Shown here piece by piece: positions 1-9,823 of a stretch of 64,000 nt of DNA. The stretch is from contig NZ_CAHJXN010000004.1 in NCBI RefSeq assembly GCF_903645285.1, positions 310,305 through 374,304 of the forward strand. The letters run 5' to 3'. This DNA is from Streptococcus thalassemiae. Lineage in GTDB: Bacteria > Bacillota > Bacilli > Lactobacillales > Streptococcaceae. The notes beneath the pieces were generated by a model. The model worked only from the letters and a program-made list of their open reading frames with translations. It was not told the origin of the DNA and did not search any database. The translations under genes and the position numbers were made by a program. Every line of letters starts with the position of its first letter. Within the stretch, counting starts at the first letter, position 1.

Positions 1-932
1 TCATAGAAGCAGCCCATGCTAGTGGAAAATACCAGCTGGTCGCTGTCTATTCTAGGAAACTTGAAACCGCAGCAACCTTTGCTTCTCACTATGAGAATAT
101 CCAACTATTCGATCAATTAGAAGTCTTCTTCAAATCTTCCTTTGATGTGGTCTATATTGCCAGTCCAAACTCCTTGCATTTTGCTCAGGCAAAAACTGCC
201 TTGTCTGCTGGTAAACACGTCATTCTTGAAAAGCCAGCTGTCACTCAGCCACAAGAATGGCTAGACTTGAGACATACAGCTAAGAAAAATCGCTGTTTTA
301 TCTTTGAAGCAGCTCGGAATTACCATGAAAAAGCTTTCACTATCATCAAAAACTTTTTAGCAGACAAACAAATTTTGGGAGCAGATTTCAACTATGCCAA
401 GTATTCTTCCAAGATGCCTGACTTGTTGGCTGGGGAGACACCAAATGTCTTTTCAGACCGTTTTGCTGGTGGAGCTCTTATGGATTTGGGGATTTATCCT
501 CTCTACGCTGCCGTTCGCCTTTTTGGAAAAGCTAATGACGCGACTTACCAGTCTCAACAGCTTGACAATAGCATTGACCTAAATGGTGACGGAATTCTCT
601 TCTACCCAGACTTTCAAGTTCACATCAAGGCTGGGAAAAACATCACTTCCAATCTTCCTTGCGAAATTTACACAACAGATGGAACCTTGACCCTCAACAC
701 GATTGAGCATATTCGCTCAGCTATTTTTACCGACCACCAAGGAAATCAAGTCCAGCTCCCTATCCAACAGGCTCCTCATACAATGACTGAGGAAATCGCT
801 ACATTTGCACAGATGATTCAGCAACCAGACCAGACACTCTACCAGAATTGGCTGGATGATGCAGGCTCTGTTCATGAGCTACTATATACCATGCGCCAGA
901 CTGCTGGCATTAGATTTGAGGCAGAAAAATGA
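1..932 (+). CDS. Gfo/Idh/MocA-family oxidoreductase (5' partial)
   Basis: The reading frame is already open at base 3 and runs to a TGA at 932, so the start lies before the window. The visible part contains the end of the NAD(P)-binding Rossmann domain, including a YIASPNSLHF strand-loop and the EKP motif (HVILEKPA) typical of Gfo/Idh/MocA enzymes, followed by the alpha/beta C-terminal domain with a GGALMDLGIYPL segment. These enzymes oxidise or reduce sugars and related polyols with NAD(P); the substrate cannot be read from the sequence. The stop overlaps the ATG of the next gene by 4 nt (ATGA), implying translational coupling with the helicase. Confidence 0.85.
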   Translation, partial: IEAAHASGKYQLVAVYSRKLETAATFASHYENIQLFDQLEVFFKSSFDVVYIASPNSLHFAQAKTALSAGKHVILEKPAVTQPQEWLDLRHTAKKNRCFIFEAARNYHEKAFTIIKNFLADKQILGADFNYAKYSSKMPDLLAGETPNVFSDRFAGGALMDLGIYPLYAAVRLFGKANDATYQSQQLDNSIDLNGDGILFYPDFQVHIKAGKNITSNLPCEIYTTDGTLTLNTIEHIRSAIFTDHQGNQVQLPIQQAPHTMTEEIATFAQMIQQPDQTLYQNWLDDAGSVHELLYTMRQTAGIRFEAEK

Positions 933-2011
933 AAACCAAACTACCGACTGAATGGCAAGAACTGAGTGACCAACTCGGTTTCCAAGAATTCACCCCCATT
1001 CAAACTCAACTATTTGAGCCCCTTCTTGCTGGAGAAAATCTTCTAGGAGTAAGCCCAACAGGAACAGGTAAGACCCTAGCTTACCTCCTACCAAGTCTTC
1101 TCAGACTACAAAAGAAAAAAGCCCAACAACTCTTGATTCTAGCACCAAATACAGAACTTGCTGGACAGATTTTCGATGTATGTAAAACGTGGGCTGAAGC
1201 TATCGGCTTGACTCCCCAACTCTTCTTATCAGGTTCAAGTCAAAAACGACAAATTGAACGACTCAAAAAAGGACCAGAAATTCTGATTGGAACCCCTGGC
1301 CGTATCTTTGAACTAATTAAATTGAAAAAAATCAAGATGATGAATGTGGAAACCATCATCCTGGATGAATTTGACCAATTACTAGATGATTCTCAGATAC
1401 ACTTTGTAGAGAAAATCACTCACTACGCACCGCGTGACCACCAACTGGTCTACATGAGTGCCACGACCAAGTTTGACCAAGAAAAGATTGCGCCGAATAC
1501 ACGTACCATTGATCTCTCTGATCAAAAACTGGATAATATCCAACATTTCTACATGCAGGTAGACCAGCGTCACCGAGTGGATATGCTACGAAAACTAGCT
1601 CATGTGGAGGATTTCCGCGGTCTGGTCTTCTTTAACAGCCTATCAGACCTTGGAAGTGCAGAAGAAAAATTACAGTATCGTGATATCTTGGCTGTTTCTC
1701 TCGCTAGTGATGTTAATGTCAAATTTAGAAAAGTCATCTTAGAAAAGTTTAAAGATAAGCAACTAACCCTACTCCTTGCAACTGACCTTTTGGCTCGAGG
1801 GATTGATATCGATAGCCTAGAATGCGTCGTAAACTTTGATGTTCCTAGAGATAGCGAAACCTACACACACCGTGCTGGCCGTACTGGTCGTATGGGCAAG
1901 GAAGGTTATGTTATCACTCTCGTCACTCATCCAGAAGAACTTAAAAAACTCAAGAAATTTGCGAGCGTACGTGAAATTGTCTTAAAAAACCAAGAACTCT
2001 ATATCAAATAA
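929..2011 (+). CDS. DEAD-box ATP-dependent RNA helicase
   Basis: 360 residues, shorter than most DEAD-box helicases because there is no C-terminal extension. A Q-motif region (F-x-PIQTQ) is followed by motif I SPTGTGKT, a DEAD variant LDEFDQ (DEFD), the SAT motif as MSATT, and motif VI HRAGRTGRMG. It is probably an RNA helicase acting in rRNA or mRNA metabolism in the cytoplasm. The start ATG overlaps the preceding stop, so the two genes are co-transcribed. A hairpin followed by T residues lies directly after the stop. The specific RNA target is not determinable. Confidence 0.88.
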   Translation: MKTKLPTEWQELSDQLGFQEFTPIQTQLFEPLLAGENLLGVSPTGTGKTLAYLLPSLLRLQKKKAQQLLILAPNTELAGQIFDVCKTWAEAIGLTPQLFLSGSSQKRQIERLKKGPEILIGTPGRIFELIKLKKIKMMNVETIILDEFDQLLDDSQIHFVEKITHYAPRDHQLVYMSATTKFDQEKIAPNTRTIDLSDQKLDNIQHFYMQVDQRHRVDMLRKLAHVEDFRGLVFFNSLSDLGSAEEKLQYRDILAVSLASDVNVKFRKVILEKFKDKQLTLLLATDLLARGIDIDSLECVVNFDVPRDSETYTHRAGRTGRMGKEGYVITLVTHPEELKKLKKFASVREIVLKNQELYIK

Positions 2012-2056
2012 AGCTCCGTTGCTCTATACACATCCAGTGTATGGAGCTTTTTTATA
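2010..2056 (+). terminator. Rho-independent terminator after helicase
   Basis: AAGCTCC pairs with GGAGCTT, with an inner pairing TACAC/GTGTA, followed by a run of six T. It begins at the helicase stop codon. Confidence 0.75.
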
Positions 2057-2070
2057 AGCAATTCAATTTT

Positions 2071-2357
2071 ATACTCTTCGAAAATCTCTTCAAACCGCGT
2101 CAGCTTCGCCTTGTCGTATGTATGGTTACTGACTTCGTCAGTTCTATCTACAACCTCAAAACGGTGTTTTGAGCTGACTTCGTCAGTTCTATCTGCAACC
2201 TCAAAACGGTGTTTTGAGCTGACTTCGTCAGTTCTATCTGCAACCTCGAAACCATGTTTTGAGCTGACTTCGTCAGTTCTATCTGCAACCTCAAAACAGT
2301 GTTTCGAGCAGCCTGCAGCTAGCTTCCTAGTTTGCTCTTTGATTTTCATTGAGTATT
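2071..2357 (-). repeat. BOX element (A1-B4-C1, read on the minus strand)
   Basis: The left end carries the boxC end (ATACTCTTCGAAAATCTC) and the right end the boxA end (complement of TACTCAATGAAAATCAAAG). Between them are four boxB units of exactly 45 bp, each starting CTGACTTCGTCAG, at 2129, 2174, 2219 and 2264. BOX elements are non-autonomous repeats of pneumococcus and close relatives. Open reading frames running through it on both strands are artefacts of the repeat. Confidence 0.93.
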
Positions 2358-2370
2358 AGTTCAATATCTG

Positions 2371-2405
2371 AAAAAAAAGAACCTTGCAAAGCAAGATTCT
2401 TTTAG
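2371..2405 (-). terminator. Terminator of tuf
   Basis: Read on the minus strand, AAAAGAATCTTGC pairs with GCAAGGTTCTTTT around an AAA/TTT loop and continues into eight T residues, about 40 nt after the tuf stop. Confidence 0.85.
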
Positions 2406-2446
2406 TGTCTGACTTAAATAATTGTTCTTCTGGGAACTAAATCGAA

Positions 2447-3643
<1,197 letters not shown>

Positions 3644-3714
3644 TTGAGTAAAAGCCTCCAATAAAATATATTTTATAGATAGACAGTAGGCAATACAGTC
3701 TAACTTTCCTTACT

Positions 3715-3742
3715 ATTTTATCAAATTTCAGCTAAATTGCAA
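3715..3742 (-). promoter_or_regulatory. tuf promoter
   Basis: On the minus strand, TTGCAA (3737-3742) and TAAAAT (3715-3720) are separated by 16 nt, with an extended -10 TG (TGATAAAAT). It lies about 72 nt upstream of the tuf ATG. Confidence 0.7.
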
Positions 3743-3945
3743 GTGTTTTACAACGTTTTTGTGAATTATTCTTGGTAAAAATTTAGCTAGCTAGTAGAAA
3801 GTACTAAATAGACTTATCCTTCAAGGAGTTTTCACCATTATTCATCCACTCACTTGCTGAGAATGCAAACAGTCTCTGGTTTATACTACAAAAGCAAACT
3901 AGGAAGCTAGGAAGCTAGGTAAAAGTTACTCACAACATCGGTTTA
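3743..3945. other. Intergenic DNA with a boxA fragment
   Basis: No gene is seen. A boxA-like scrap (AGCAAACTAGGAAGCTAG, with GAAGCTAG repeated) lies at about 3893-3919, just before a complete BOX. The rest shows no recognisable structure. Confidence 0.5.
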
Positions 3946-4258
3946 ATACTCTTCGAAAATCTCTTCAAACCACGTCAGCGTCGCCTTACCATGGGTATAG
4001 TTGAGACTGGTCAAAAAGTCTTTGAAATCAGAAAAACATATAGTATCAGGTCTTGAGAACCCTTGCTACTATGCGTTTTATTGTGGGAAGATTGACTTCA
4101 TTTTCTCCTAAAGTCGAGTTTTTGCCCAACCTCTTCATCTACAACCTCAAAACACTATTTTGAGCTGACTTCGTCAGTTCTATCTACAATCTCAAAACTG
4201 TGTTTTGAGCAACCTGTGGCTAGCTTCCTAGTTTACTCTTTGATTTTCATTGAGTATA
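3946..4258 (-). repeat. BOX element interrupted by ~125 bp of foreign repeat
   Basis: The boxC end is at 3946-4010 and the boxA end at about 4205-4258 (minus orientation). One intact boxB and the tail of another lie at about 4138-4204. Bases 4012-4137 do not belong to BOX and interrupt the first boxB. They contain the hairpin annotated separately. Confidence 0.8.
4032..4080 (+). repeat. SPRITE-like hairpin inside BOX
   Basis: Imperfect inverted repeat: AAAAC..ATAGTATCAGG pairs with CC.TTGCTACTAT..GTTTT. It resembles the perfect hairpin at 27404-27448 (both end TATGCGTTTTATTGT) and, in its right flank (TTTTATTGTGGGAAGA), the hairpin at 24988-25040. The SPRITE name is given from memory of pneumococcal repeat families. 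Confidence 0.5.
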
Positions 4259-4316
4259 AGATTGCAGATAAAACGATAAGGACGTCGGTCGAAAATAGCC
4301 CCCTAATCGCTTATTT

Positions 4317-4422
4317 TATAGTAAAATGAAATAAAAACTGAACATTTTGTTGAGGAAGGCAAATCAATTCCTCACAATGTTTGAGAAAGAAGGGCGGACT
4401 ATTCCAACTTTACCCCACTATA
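4317..4422 (+). repeat. RUP element 1
   Basis: 106 bp bounded by TATAGTAAAATGAA and a CACTATA end. The internal CAATTCCTCACAATGTTTGAG corresponds to the RUP core. RUPs are ~107-bp non-autonomous elements thought to be moved by an IS630-type transposase. Confidence 0.8.
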
Positions 4423-4463
4423 AAGCAGACTTACAAGATAGGGAACCCATCACCGATAATATA

Positions 4464-4565
4464 TATAGTAGAATGAAAACTGCACAATTTGATTGGGGAA
4501 TTCAAACCAATTTCTCACAATGTTTTAGAAACAAGGAGCTATTATTTCAACTGCAAGCTACTATA
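4464..4565 (+). repeat. RUP element 2
   Basis: 102 bp bounded by TATAGTAGAATGAAA and GCTACTATA, with core CAATTTCTCACAATGTTTTAG. It lies 41 bp from RUP 1 in the same orientation. The open frame across both RUPs has no gene features. Confidence 0.82.
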
Positions 4566-4649
4566 GCCCATTAAAGCTGAATAGCCTACTGAGACTTCTA
4601 AACAACTGCTGGAGAGGAGTTTGTTTCGATTTTCTTTCATTTCCCTAAA

Positions 4650-4690
4650 AAATCAAAAAAAGAGAACCAGTATGATCCTCTCTTACTTAT
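4650..4690 (-). terminator. Possible terminator of the facilitator gene
   Basis: On the minus strand AAGAGA pairs with TCTCTT, followed by a T-rich run. The stem is short, so this is a weak candidate. Confidence 0.45.
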
Positions 4691-4726
4691 AGATGGTGCT
4701 CACTCAAATGTTAAAGGAGCTATTTC

Positions 4727-5596
4727 TTAGAGATAAAGGAATTTGAATACAGCTACTGCCGCAATTGCTGCTGCAATAGGTGCTACTACTGGTACCCAAG
4801 AATACCACCATTTTGAATCGCCTTTATGCTCACCAAGAACTGATTTTGGAAGGAAAGCATGAAGGAGACGTGGTCCCAAGTCACGAGCTGGGTTCAAGGC
4901 AGGTCCTGTAGGTCCTCCAAGTGATGTTACCAAGGCCATAACGAGGAATCCAAGTGCCAAGTGAGCCACAGAAAGTCCTGAAGCAGTGTGTGGAGCCACC
5001 TGTGCTTTAATAGCCAAGTCAGAAAAATCAACTGTTTGTCCTGCTTGTGTTGCCATTTGTTTCATGTATTGAAGCACTTCAGCACCAAAGAAGTTTTTAG
5101 TCAAACCAAGAGCTGCAAAGAACAAAACAAATGAACCAACAAACTCGTTTACAAAACCATTAACAGTTGCTGCATAGCGACTTTCTTTTGTACCATGGTC
5201 AATACTTGAAATAGTTGAGAAAGTTCCCAAGATGTTATTTGAGTTTTCAGTTTTCAAGTAGAATGGGCGGTGTGTTGCCACAACCAAGGCTTGACCAAAG
5301 ATAGCCCCCAAGACTTGCGCGATAATGTAAGGTACCACTTGTGCCCAAGGGAAAAGACCGCTAACTGCAAGTCCTAGAGTGAAAGCAGGGTTGATGTGGT
5401 TCCCAGATACGTTACCAAACATCAAGGCTGGGATCATAACCCCCATACCATAACCAACAGCGATGACGATCCAGCCACTTTGGTGACCTTTCGTACCTTT
5501 AAGTTCAACGTTGGCAACTGCACCATTCCCAAGAATGATCAAAATGGCAGTTCCCAAAAATTCAGTGGCATACTTCAGTGCCCATGTGAAATCCAT
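4727..5596 (-). CDS. gla: Glycerol/water facilitator (MIP family aquaporin)
   Basis: 289 residues of mostly hydrophobic sequence with two NPA half-helix motifs: NHINPAFTLG near residue 69 and GPALNPARDLGPR near 235. The Asp after the second NPAR is characteristic of aquaglyceroporins rather than strict water channels. It would passively conduct glycerol, water or small neutral solutes across the membrane. An AAGGAG ribosome-binding site precedes the ATG. It is a single gene between repeat-rich DNA and the adhesin locus. The symbol follows the lactococcal homologue; glpF-like is an equal alternative. Confidence 0.88.
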   Translation of the reverse strand: MDFTWALKYATEFLGTAILIILGNGAVANVELKGTKGHQSGWIVIAVGYGMGVMIPALMFGNVSGNHINPAFTLGLAVSGLFPWAQVVPYIIAQVLGAIFGQALVVATHRPFYLKTENSNNILGTFSTISSIDHGTKESRYAATVNGFVNEFVGSFVLFFAALGLTKNFFGAEVLQYMKQMATQAGQTVDFSDLAIKAQVAPHTASGLSVAHLALGFLVMALVTSLGGPTGPALNPARDLGPRLLHAFLPKSVLGEHKGDSKWWYSWVPVVAPIAAAIAAVAVFKFLYL

Positions 5597-5764
5597 TTGC
5601 TAGATTCTCCTTAAAATTTTTTAGATATTCCTTATTTTATCAATTTTTAGCCTATTTAGCAACTAGTTTCTGGAAAGATTTTTAAAAAAATAGGATTCAA
5701 AGTTTCCCAGTTCAATGGACTTGTAAGCGTTTTGCTTCCTAGCAAAAAGTTCCCTCTTAAAACC

Positions 5765-5795
5765 AGGAAAAAAGCCCACATCTGTGAGCTTTTCC
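5765..5795 (-). terminator. Terminator of the G5-repeat surface protein gene
   Basis: On the minus strand AAGCTCACA pairs with TGTGGGCTT around a short GA loop, followed by six T, about 25 nt after the stop. Confidence 0.85.
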
Positions 5796-5818
5796 TTGTT
5801 CCTAGATTCTAAAATCTA

Positions 5819-8800
5819 TTATTTTTCATCTTCTTTTTTCTTGAAGAATCCTAGTCCTAGACCAGCTAACAAGGTCATGATACCAGCACTAGCCAAGGTA
5901 GCATTCGCTTCTGTACCTGTGTTTGGCAACTCTGCTTTATCAGATGTTTTTGTAGATGTTGCACTATCTACTGTCTTTTCTGATGTAGCTGTAGCCACTG
6001 CTTCACCTTTTTGTTCTGAAACTTTAGATGGTGCTGGGCTTGCAGCTTGTTCTGGACTTGGAGTTTGGTCTTTTGGAGCAGGAGTTTGAGCTTGCTTGGT
6101 TCTAAACACATGAACTATCAAGTTATCTCCCTCACGGTGACTCTCAACAAATTCATAGCCTGGAACTTCACCTGCTTCTTGCTTATCAACTGATGGAACC
6201 TTCAAGTCTTTTCCATTTTCATCGCGCCATACTGTACGAACCGCTGGAGTTTCAGCTTTGTTTGGTTTTTCTGGCGTTGAAGTTGATGGCGAACTTGATG
6301 GAGTCATTGGATGACTAGTTGGGCTTTCTGGTAAAATTGGAGTTCCATTCGCTACTTTCTCAAATGTATGCGTCAAAATACCTTCTTCTAAGCGACTAGA
6401 TAACCACTTGTAGCCTGCAATTTCGCCAGCAGGTTCTTTTTTGCCAACCACTGGTTTCTTAAGCTCAGTTCCTGCTGTATCTACCCATAGCGTTACTGGA
6501 TGCTCTGGGTTTGCTGCTTCGATTGATAAAGCAGCGTATACAAACGGAGTATAATCACTCGTTTTATGCTTGGCTTGAGCTTGGACTTTTTCTTTATTGA
6601 CAACTGATTCTCGTGGAATGGTTACAGTACCTGTTTTCTTGTCTAATGTAACATTTTCAGGTTGTTTGTCTAAGCTCCATTCTCCGTTAGGTTGCTTGGT
6701 AAGTTTGAGAACTTCCTCACCAGAGCCATCACTCTTAGGATAAGTGATTTTGACCGTATCCGCATCTTTCTTAGGTGCTTTGACTTCGATGCTTGCTTTA
6801 TTCGCTTCTTCCACAATAGCGATAGTCGGCGGAGCTACCTTAAGATTTGGTTGGTCTTCAGGCTCAGATGGTTGTCCTGGTTGAGTTGGTGCTTCCTCAG
6901 GATTTGTTGGTTTTTCAGGTTGTGGAGTCTCTGGTGTTTCTCCTGGTTTTGGTTGTGGAGTCTCTGGTGTTTCTACTTTTGGTTGAGTACCACGTTTCAC
7001 AACACGAGTTACAGGGTCTGTTGTTTCTGTTGTTGGTTCATTTGGAGTTACAACACCTGTAGTTTCATCAATATTGTAAGTCGTAGTCTTAACAGTTTCA
7101 CCATCCTTACCTGCTGTGACTTCTTCTTCTGTTCCTTCTGGAACTGAGTCATCACGTTCATAACGAGTTGGGAATGGAATTGGTGTTTTCTCTACTTTTG
7201 GCTGTGTTCCCTTTTTAACAACACGAGTTACTGGGTCTGTTGTTTCTGTTGTTGGTTCATTTGGAGTTACAACACCTGTAGTTTCATCAATATTGTAAGT
7301 CGTAGTCTTAACAGTTTCACCATTAACACCTTTAGTAACTTCTTTTTCAGTTCCTTGCGGTACTGAGTCATCACGTTCGTAACGAGTTGGGAATGGAATT
7401 TCTGTTCTTTCTACTTTCGGTTGGGTACCACGTTTTACAACACGTGTAACTGGGTCTGTTGTTTCTGTTGTTGGTTCATTTGGAGTTACAACACCTGTAG
7501 TTTCATCAATATTGTAAGTCGTAGTCTTAACAGTTTCACCATTAACACCTTTAGTAACTTCTTTTTCAGTTCCTTGCGGTACTGAGTCATCACGTTCGTA
7601 ACGAGTTGGGAATGGAATTTCTGTTCTTTCTACTTTCGGTTGGGTACCAACTTTAACAACTCGTGTTACTGGCTTCGTTATTTCTGTTGTTGGTTCATTT
7701 GGTGTTACGACACCTGTGTCAGGATCCATCGTATACGTTGTCTTTTTGACTGTTTTTCCATCAACACCTTTTACAGTTTCTCTTTCTTCTCCATTTGGAA
7801 CTGAGTCATCACGTTCATAACGAGTTGGGAATGGAATTGGTGTTTCTTCAACTTTTGGTTTTACTCCAACACGAACAACTTTTTGAACCATTTCTGTTTT
7901 TTGAACAGTTGGTTTATTTTCAGTAGTTGTTCCATCTTGTTCATTGAGAGTATAAGTTGTCCTTGTTACAATTTTTCCTTCTGAACCTGGATTGTCAATA
8001 ACCGTTTTTCCATAGTCTAGGTCTGGGTCTTGGATATACTTAGTCGTAATGTCAATAATCTCTGTTGTTTCTACAGGTTTGATACCAACTTTCACTACTT
8101 TTTGCTCCATTGGTGTATCGTTTTCTGTTACAACAGGAGTATGTGTCTCACCAGTTTTTGGATTAACACTATAAGTCGTAGTTTTTGTATGAACCCCTTT
8201 CGAACCTGGAGCTACCACTTCTTTCTCATCACGAGTTTTAGTTTCATCAGGAATATAACGAGTTGTGATTTCAGTCTCAACCACTTCTTTCTCAACATTC
8301 CCAACCTCTATAACTGTTGGAGTTGGATCTTCTTCACCATCACCACCTGGAACTTCTTCAACTTTATCCGTGTTAGGAATCCACTTATAGGTGATTTCTT
8401 GAATCCTTTTCCCTGGAGTTCCTTGAGTTTTCGTTTTCTTTTCATCTTTCTTCAAGTCTGGATTCGCTTCATAGGTAATCGGTGATGGAATAGGTGTCTC
8501 TACTTCTTTTGGTTTGGTACCAACGCGAACCACTCTAGGTGTCATTTTCTTCGTTGTCTTTTCTGTAGCCTGAGGATTGCTTAAACTTCCATCCGTCTCA
8601 GACACATCATAAACAGTCGTAGTTTCCTTTTCTCCCGGAGCACCCTCAACATCTACAACTGTCTTACCACCTTCCAAGGTAGGATCTTCTTTATAAGTGA
8701 CCGTCATTGGAATTTCTGATGTAGTTACTTGTTTATTCCCAACTTTGATAACGGTATCTACCTTGTCTACACGCCCTGTAATCGTTTCGTGTGGTGTCAC

Positions 8801-9721
8801 CTGACCTGTATGCTCATCTAAATCATAGGTTGTCTTTTTGGTAACTGAACCATCATGACCATCAACAGATGTTACTTGCGTATTGTAAGGAGTATCAGGA
8901 TCTCCTACATAACGAGTTGTTTTAGGAGTTGTTTCTACTACTTCCTTCGGTTTTGTTCCGACTTCGTAAACATCGTCTTTTTTATCTATATGATCCCCTT
9001 TGTTTACATGGATTCTATATTCAGACGATAATACTACTGAGCCGTCTTCCTTAACTACGTTTTCATCAGCATTCTCATCAACCGTAATAGGTTTACGAGC
9101 AACAACTATAGTGTCTTGGTCATCAATTTGCCCATCACTTGGTGCATATTTTCCATCTGGATTGTATTTCCACACACCTGGTTTATTTGGACCATCACCA
9201 GTTAACCCAGAGTCAACCACATGAGGATATTTAGGATCTATTTCACTTCTATATGGGACAGTTTTGCCGTCAATTATTCCCCCAGCTTGGCTATTATCTA
9301 CAGGTTCTGGATTTTTATATTCATCATCAACAGTACCATCTTCATCTTTGTCATACAATTTTGTAAACAACTCTGACATTGGATGATCAAAAAAATAACT
9401 GTCCTCTCCCTCTTTAGGTAAAATAAAACTTCGCCCATTATACCCTTCCTCTTTAAGAACAGGTTCATGGCTTTCAATCTCATCATTTCGAACGTATTGC
9501 TTACCTTTTGGAATAATAACTTCATAACCAGAATCCGAACTCGAAAGATCTTCAATATTAGTCTCTCCGGGGCCCGATTCATTACCATTAGCATGAACTA
9601 CATTTGGTGCCATGATTGCAACACCACCTAGGGTAATGACAGTAGCCACTACACAGGAACCGAAAACTTTTCCGATTTTGCGTAAAGCATATTTTTTATT
9701 CTTAGTTGATTGTCTTGACAT
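5819..9721 (-). CDS. LPXTG cell-wall-anchored surface protein with nine G5-like repeats
   Basis: 1300 residues. A YSIRK-like signal (YALRKIGKVFGS at 11-22) ends in a VHA|NG site near 44. A short N-terminal region (45-255) shows no recognised fold. Residues ~259-915 hold nine ~73-residue repeats ending in V-V-x-V/R-G-T, matching G5-type domains; several carry an identical PFPTRYERDDSVP motif. A Pro-rich linker follows, then a ~90-residue module and two short W-x-D-x-x-G-x-x-L/x-K modules, a Ser/Thr/Pro stalk and LPNTG at 1265 with a hydrophobic tail and KKKEDEK. It would be anchored by sortase A. G5 domains often bind GlcNAc-containing or zinc-dependent partners; the ligand here is unknown. 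GAGGAAA precedes the ATG. Confidence 0.9.
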   Translation of the reverse strand: MSRQSTKNKKYALRKIGKVFGSCVVATVITLGGVAIMAPNVVHANGNESGPGETNIEDLSSSDSGYEVIIPKGKQYVRNDEIESHEPVLKEEGYNGRSFILPKEGEDSYFFDHPMSELFTKLYDKDEDGTVDDEYKNPEPVDNSQAGGIIDGKTVPYRSEIDPKYPHVVDSGLTGDGPNKPGVWKYNPDGKYAPSDGQIDDQDTIVVARKPITVDENADENVVKEDGSVVLSSEYRIHVNKGDHIDKKDDVYEVGTKPKEVVETTPKTTRYVGDPDTPYNTQVTSVDGHDGSVTKKTTYDLDEHTGQVTPHETITGRVDKVDTVIKVGNKQVTTSEIPMTVTYKEDPTLEGGKTVVDVEGAPGEKETTTVYDVSETDGSLSNPQATEKTTKKMTPRVVRVGTKPKEVETPIPSPITYEANPDLKKDEKKTKTQGTPGKRIQEITYKWIPNTDKVEEVPGGDGEEDPTPTVIEVGNVEKEVVETEITTRYIPDETKTRDEKEVVAPGSKGVHTKTTTYSVNPKTGETHTPVVTENDTPMEQKVVKVGIKPVETTEIIDITTKYIQDPDLDYGKTVIDNPGSEGKIVTRTTYTLNEQDGTTTENKPTVQKTEMVQKVVRVGVKPKVEETPIPFPTRYERDDSVPNGEERETVKGVDGKTVKKTTYTMDPDTGVVTPNEPTTEITKPVTRVVKVGTQPKVERTEIPFPTRYERDDSVPQGTEKEVTKGVNGETVKTTTYNIDETTGVVTPNEPTTETTDPVTRVVKRGTQPKVERTEIPFPTRYERDDSVPQGTEKEVTKGVNGETVKTTTYNIDETTGVVTPNEPTTETTDPVTRVVKKGTQPKVEKTPIPFPTRYERDDSVPEGTEEEVTAGKDGETVKTTTYNIDETTGVVTPNEPTTETTDPVTRVVKRGTQPKVETPETPQPKPGETPETPQPEKPTNPEEAPTQPGQPSEPEDQPNLKVAPPTIAIVEEANKASIEVKAPKKDADTVKITYPKSDGSGEEVLKLTKQPNGEWSLDKQPENVTLDKKTGTVTIPRESVVNKEKVQAQAKHKTSDYTPFVYAALSIEAANPEHPVTLWVDTAGTELKKPVVGKKEPAGEIAGYKWLSSRLEEGILTHTFEKVANGTPILPESPTSHPMTPSSSPSTSTPEKPNKAETPAVRTVWRDENGKDLKVPSVDKQEAGEVPGYEFVESHREGDNLIVHVFRTKQAQTPAPKDQTPSPEQAASPAPSKVSEQKGEAVATATSEKTVDSATSTKTSDKAELPNTGTEANATLASAGIMTLLAGLGLGFFKKKEDEK
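7000..7660 (-). repeat. Near-identical 219-bp tandem coding repeats
   Basis: The G5-like repeats 7, 8 and 9 of the surface protein are almost identical in DNA with a period of 219 bp (73 codons). For example, the block around 7240-7440 recurs at about 7459-7659. This is a substrate for unequal recombination that would change repeat number. Confidence 0.85.
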
Positions 9722-9770
9722 ATTTTCCTCAATTTAATATTTATTTTAGTTTATAGATTGTTGACTCCGA

Positions 9771-9803
9771 GCCAAAAGCCAGATAACTCATCCAACTTTT
9801 GGC
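9771..9803 (-). other. Dyad between the two surface-protein genes
   Basis: GCCAAAAG (9771-9778) and CTTTTGGC (9796-9803) form an 8-bp inverted repeat with a 17-nt loop, with no T-run on either side. It may be a weak terminator, processing site or regulatory stem between the giant adhesin and the downstream gene. A poor promoter candidate (TTTTGG, 16 nt, TATAAA) overlaps it on the minus strand. Confidence 0.4.
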
Positions 9804-9823
9804 AGGAAACAACATTTTCTATA

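Noticed and set aside
1999-2359. Open frames on both strands with repeated ADRTDEVSS or SSVLSATSK units
   Set aside because: They are translations of the boxB repeats of a BOX element. No ribosome-binding site or real codon pattern.
3644-3661. Longer EF-Tu start (MEAFTQ...)
   Set aside because: The TTG is part of the Shine-Dalgarno sequence of the ATG at 3643.
4347-4574. 75-codon plus-strand frame
   Set aside because: It runs through two RUP elements and has no start signal.
7000-7660. CRISPR-like repeat array
   Set aside because: The repeats are 219 bp, contiguous and in frame; they are coding G5-type repeats with no spacers.
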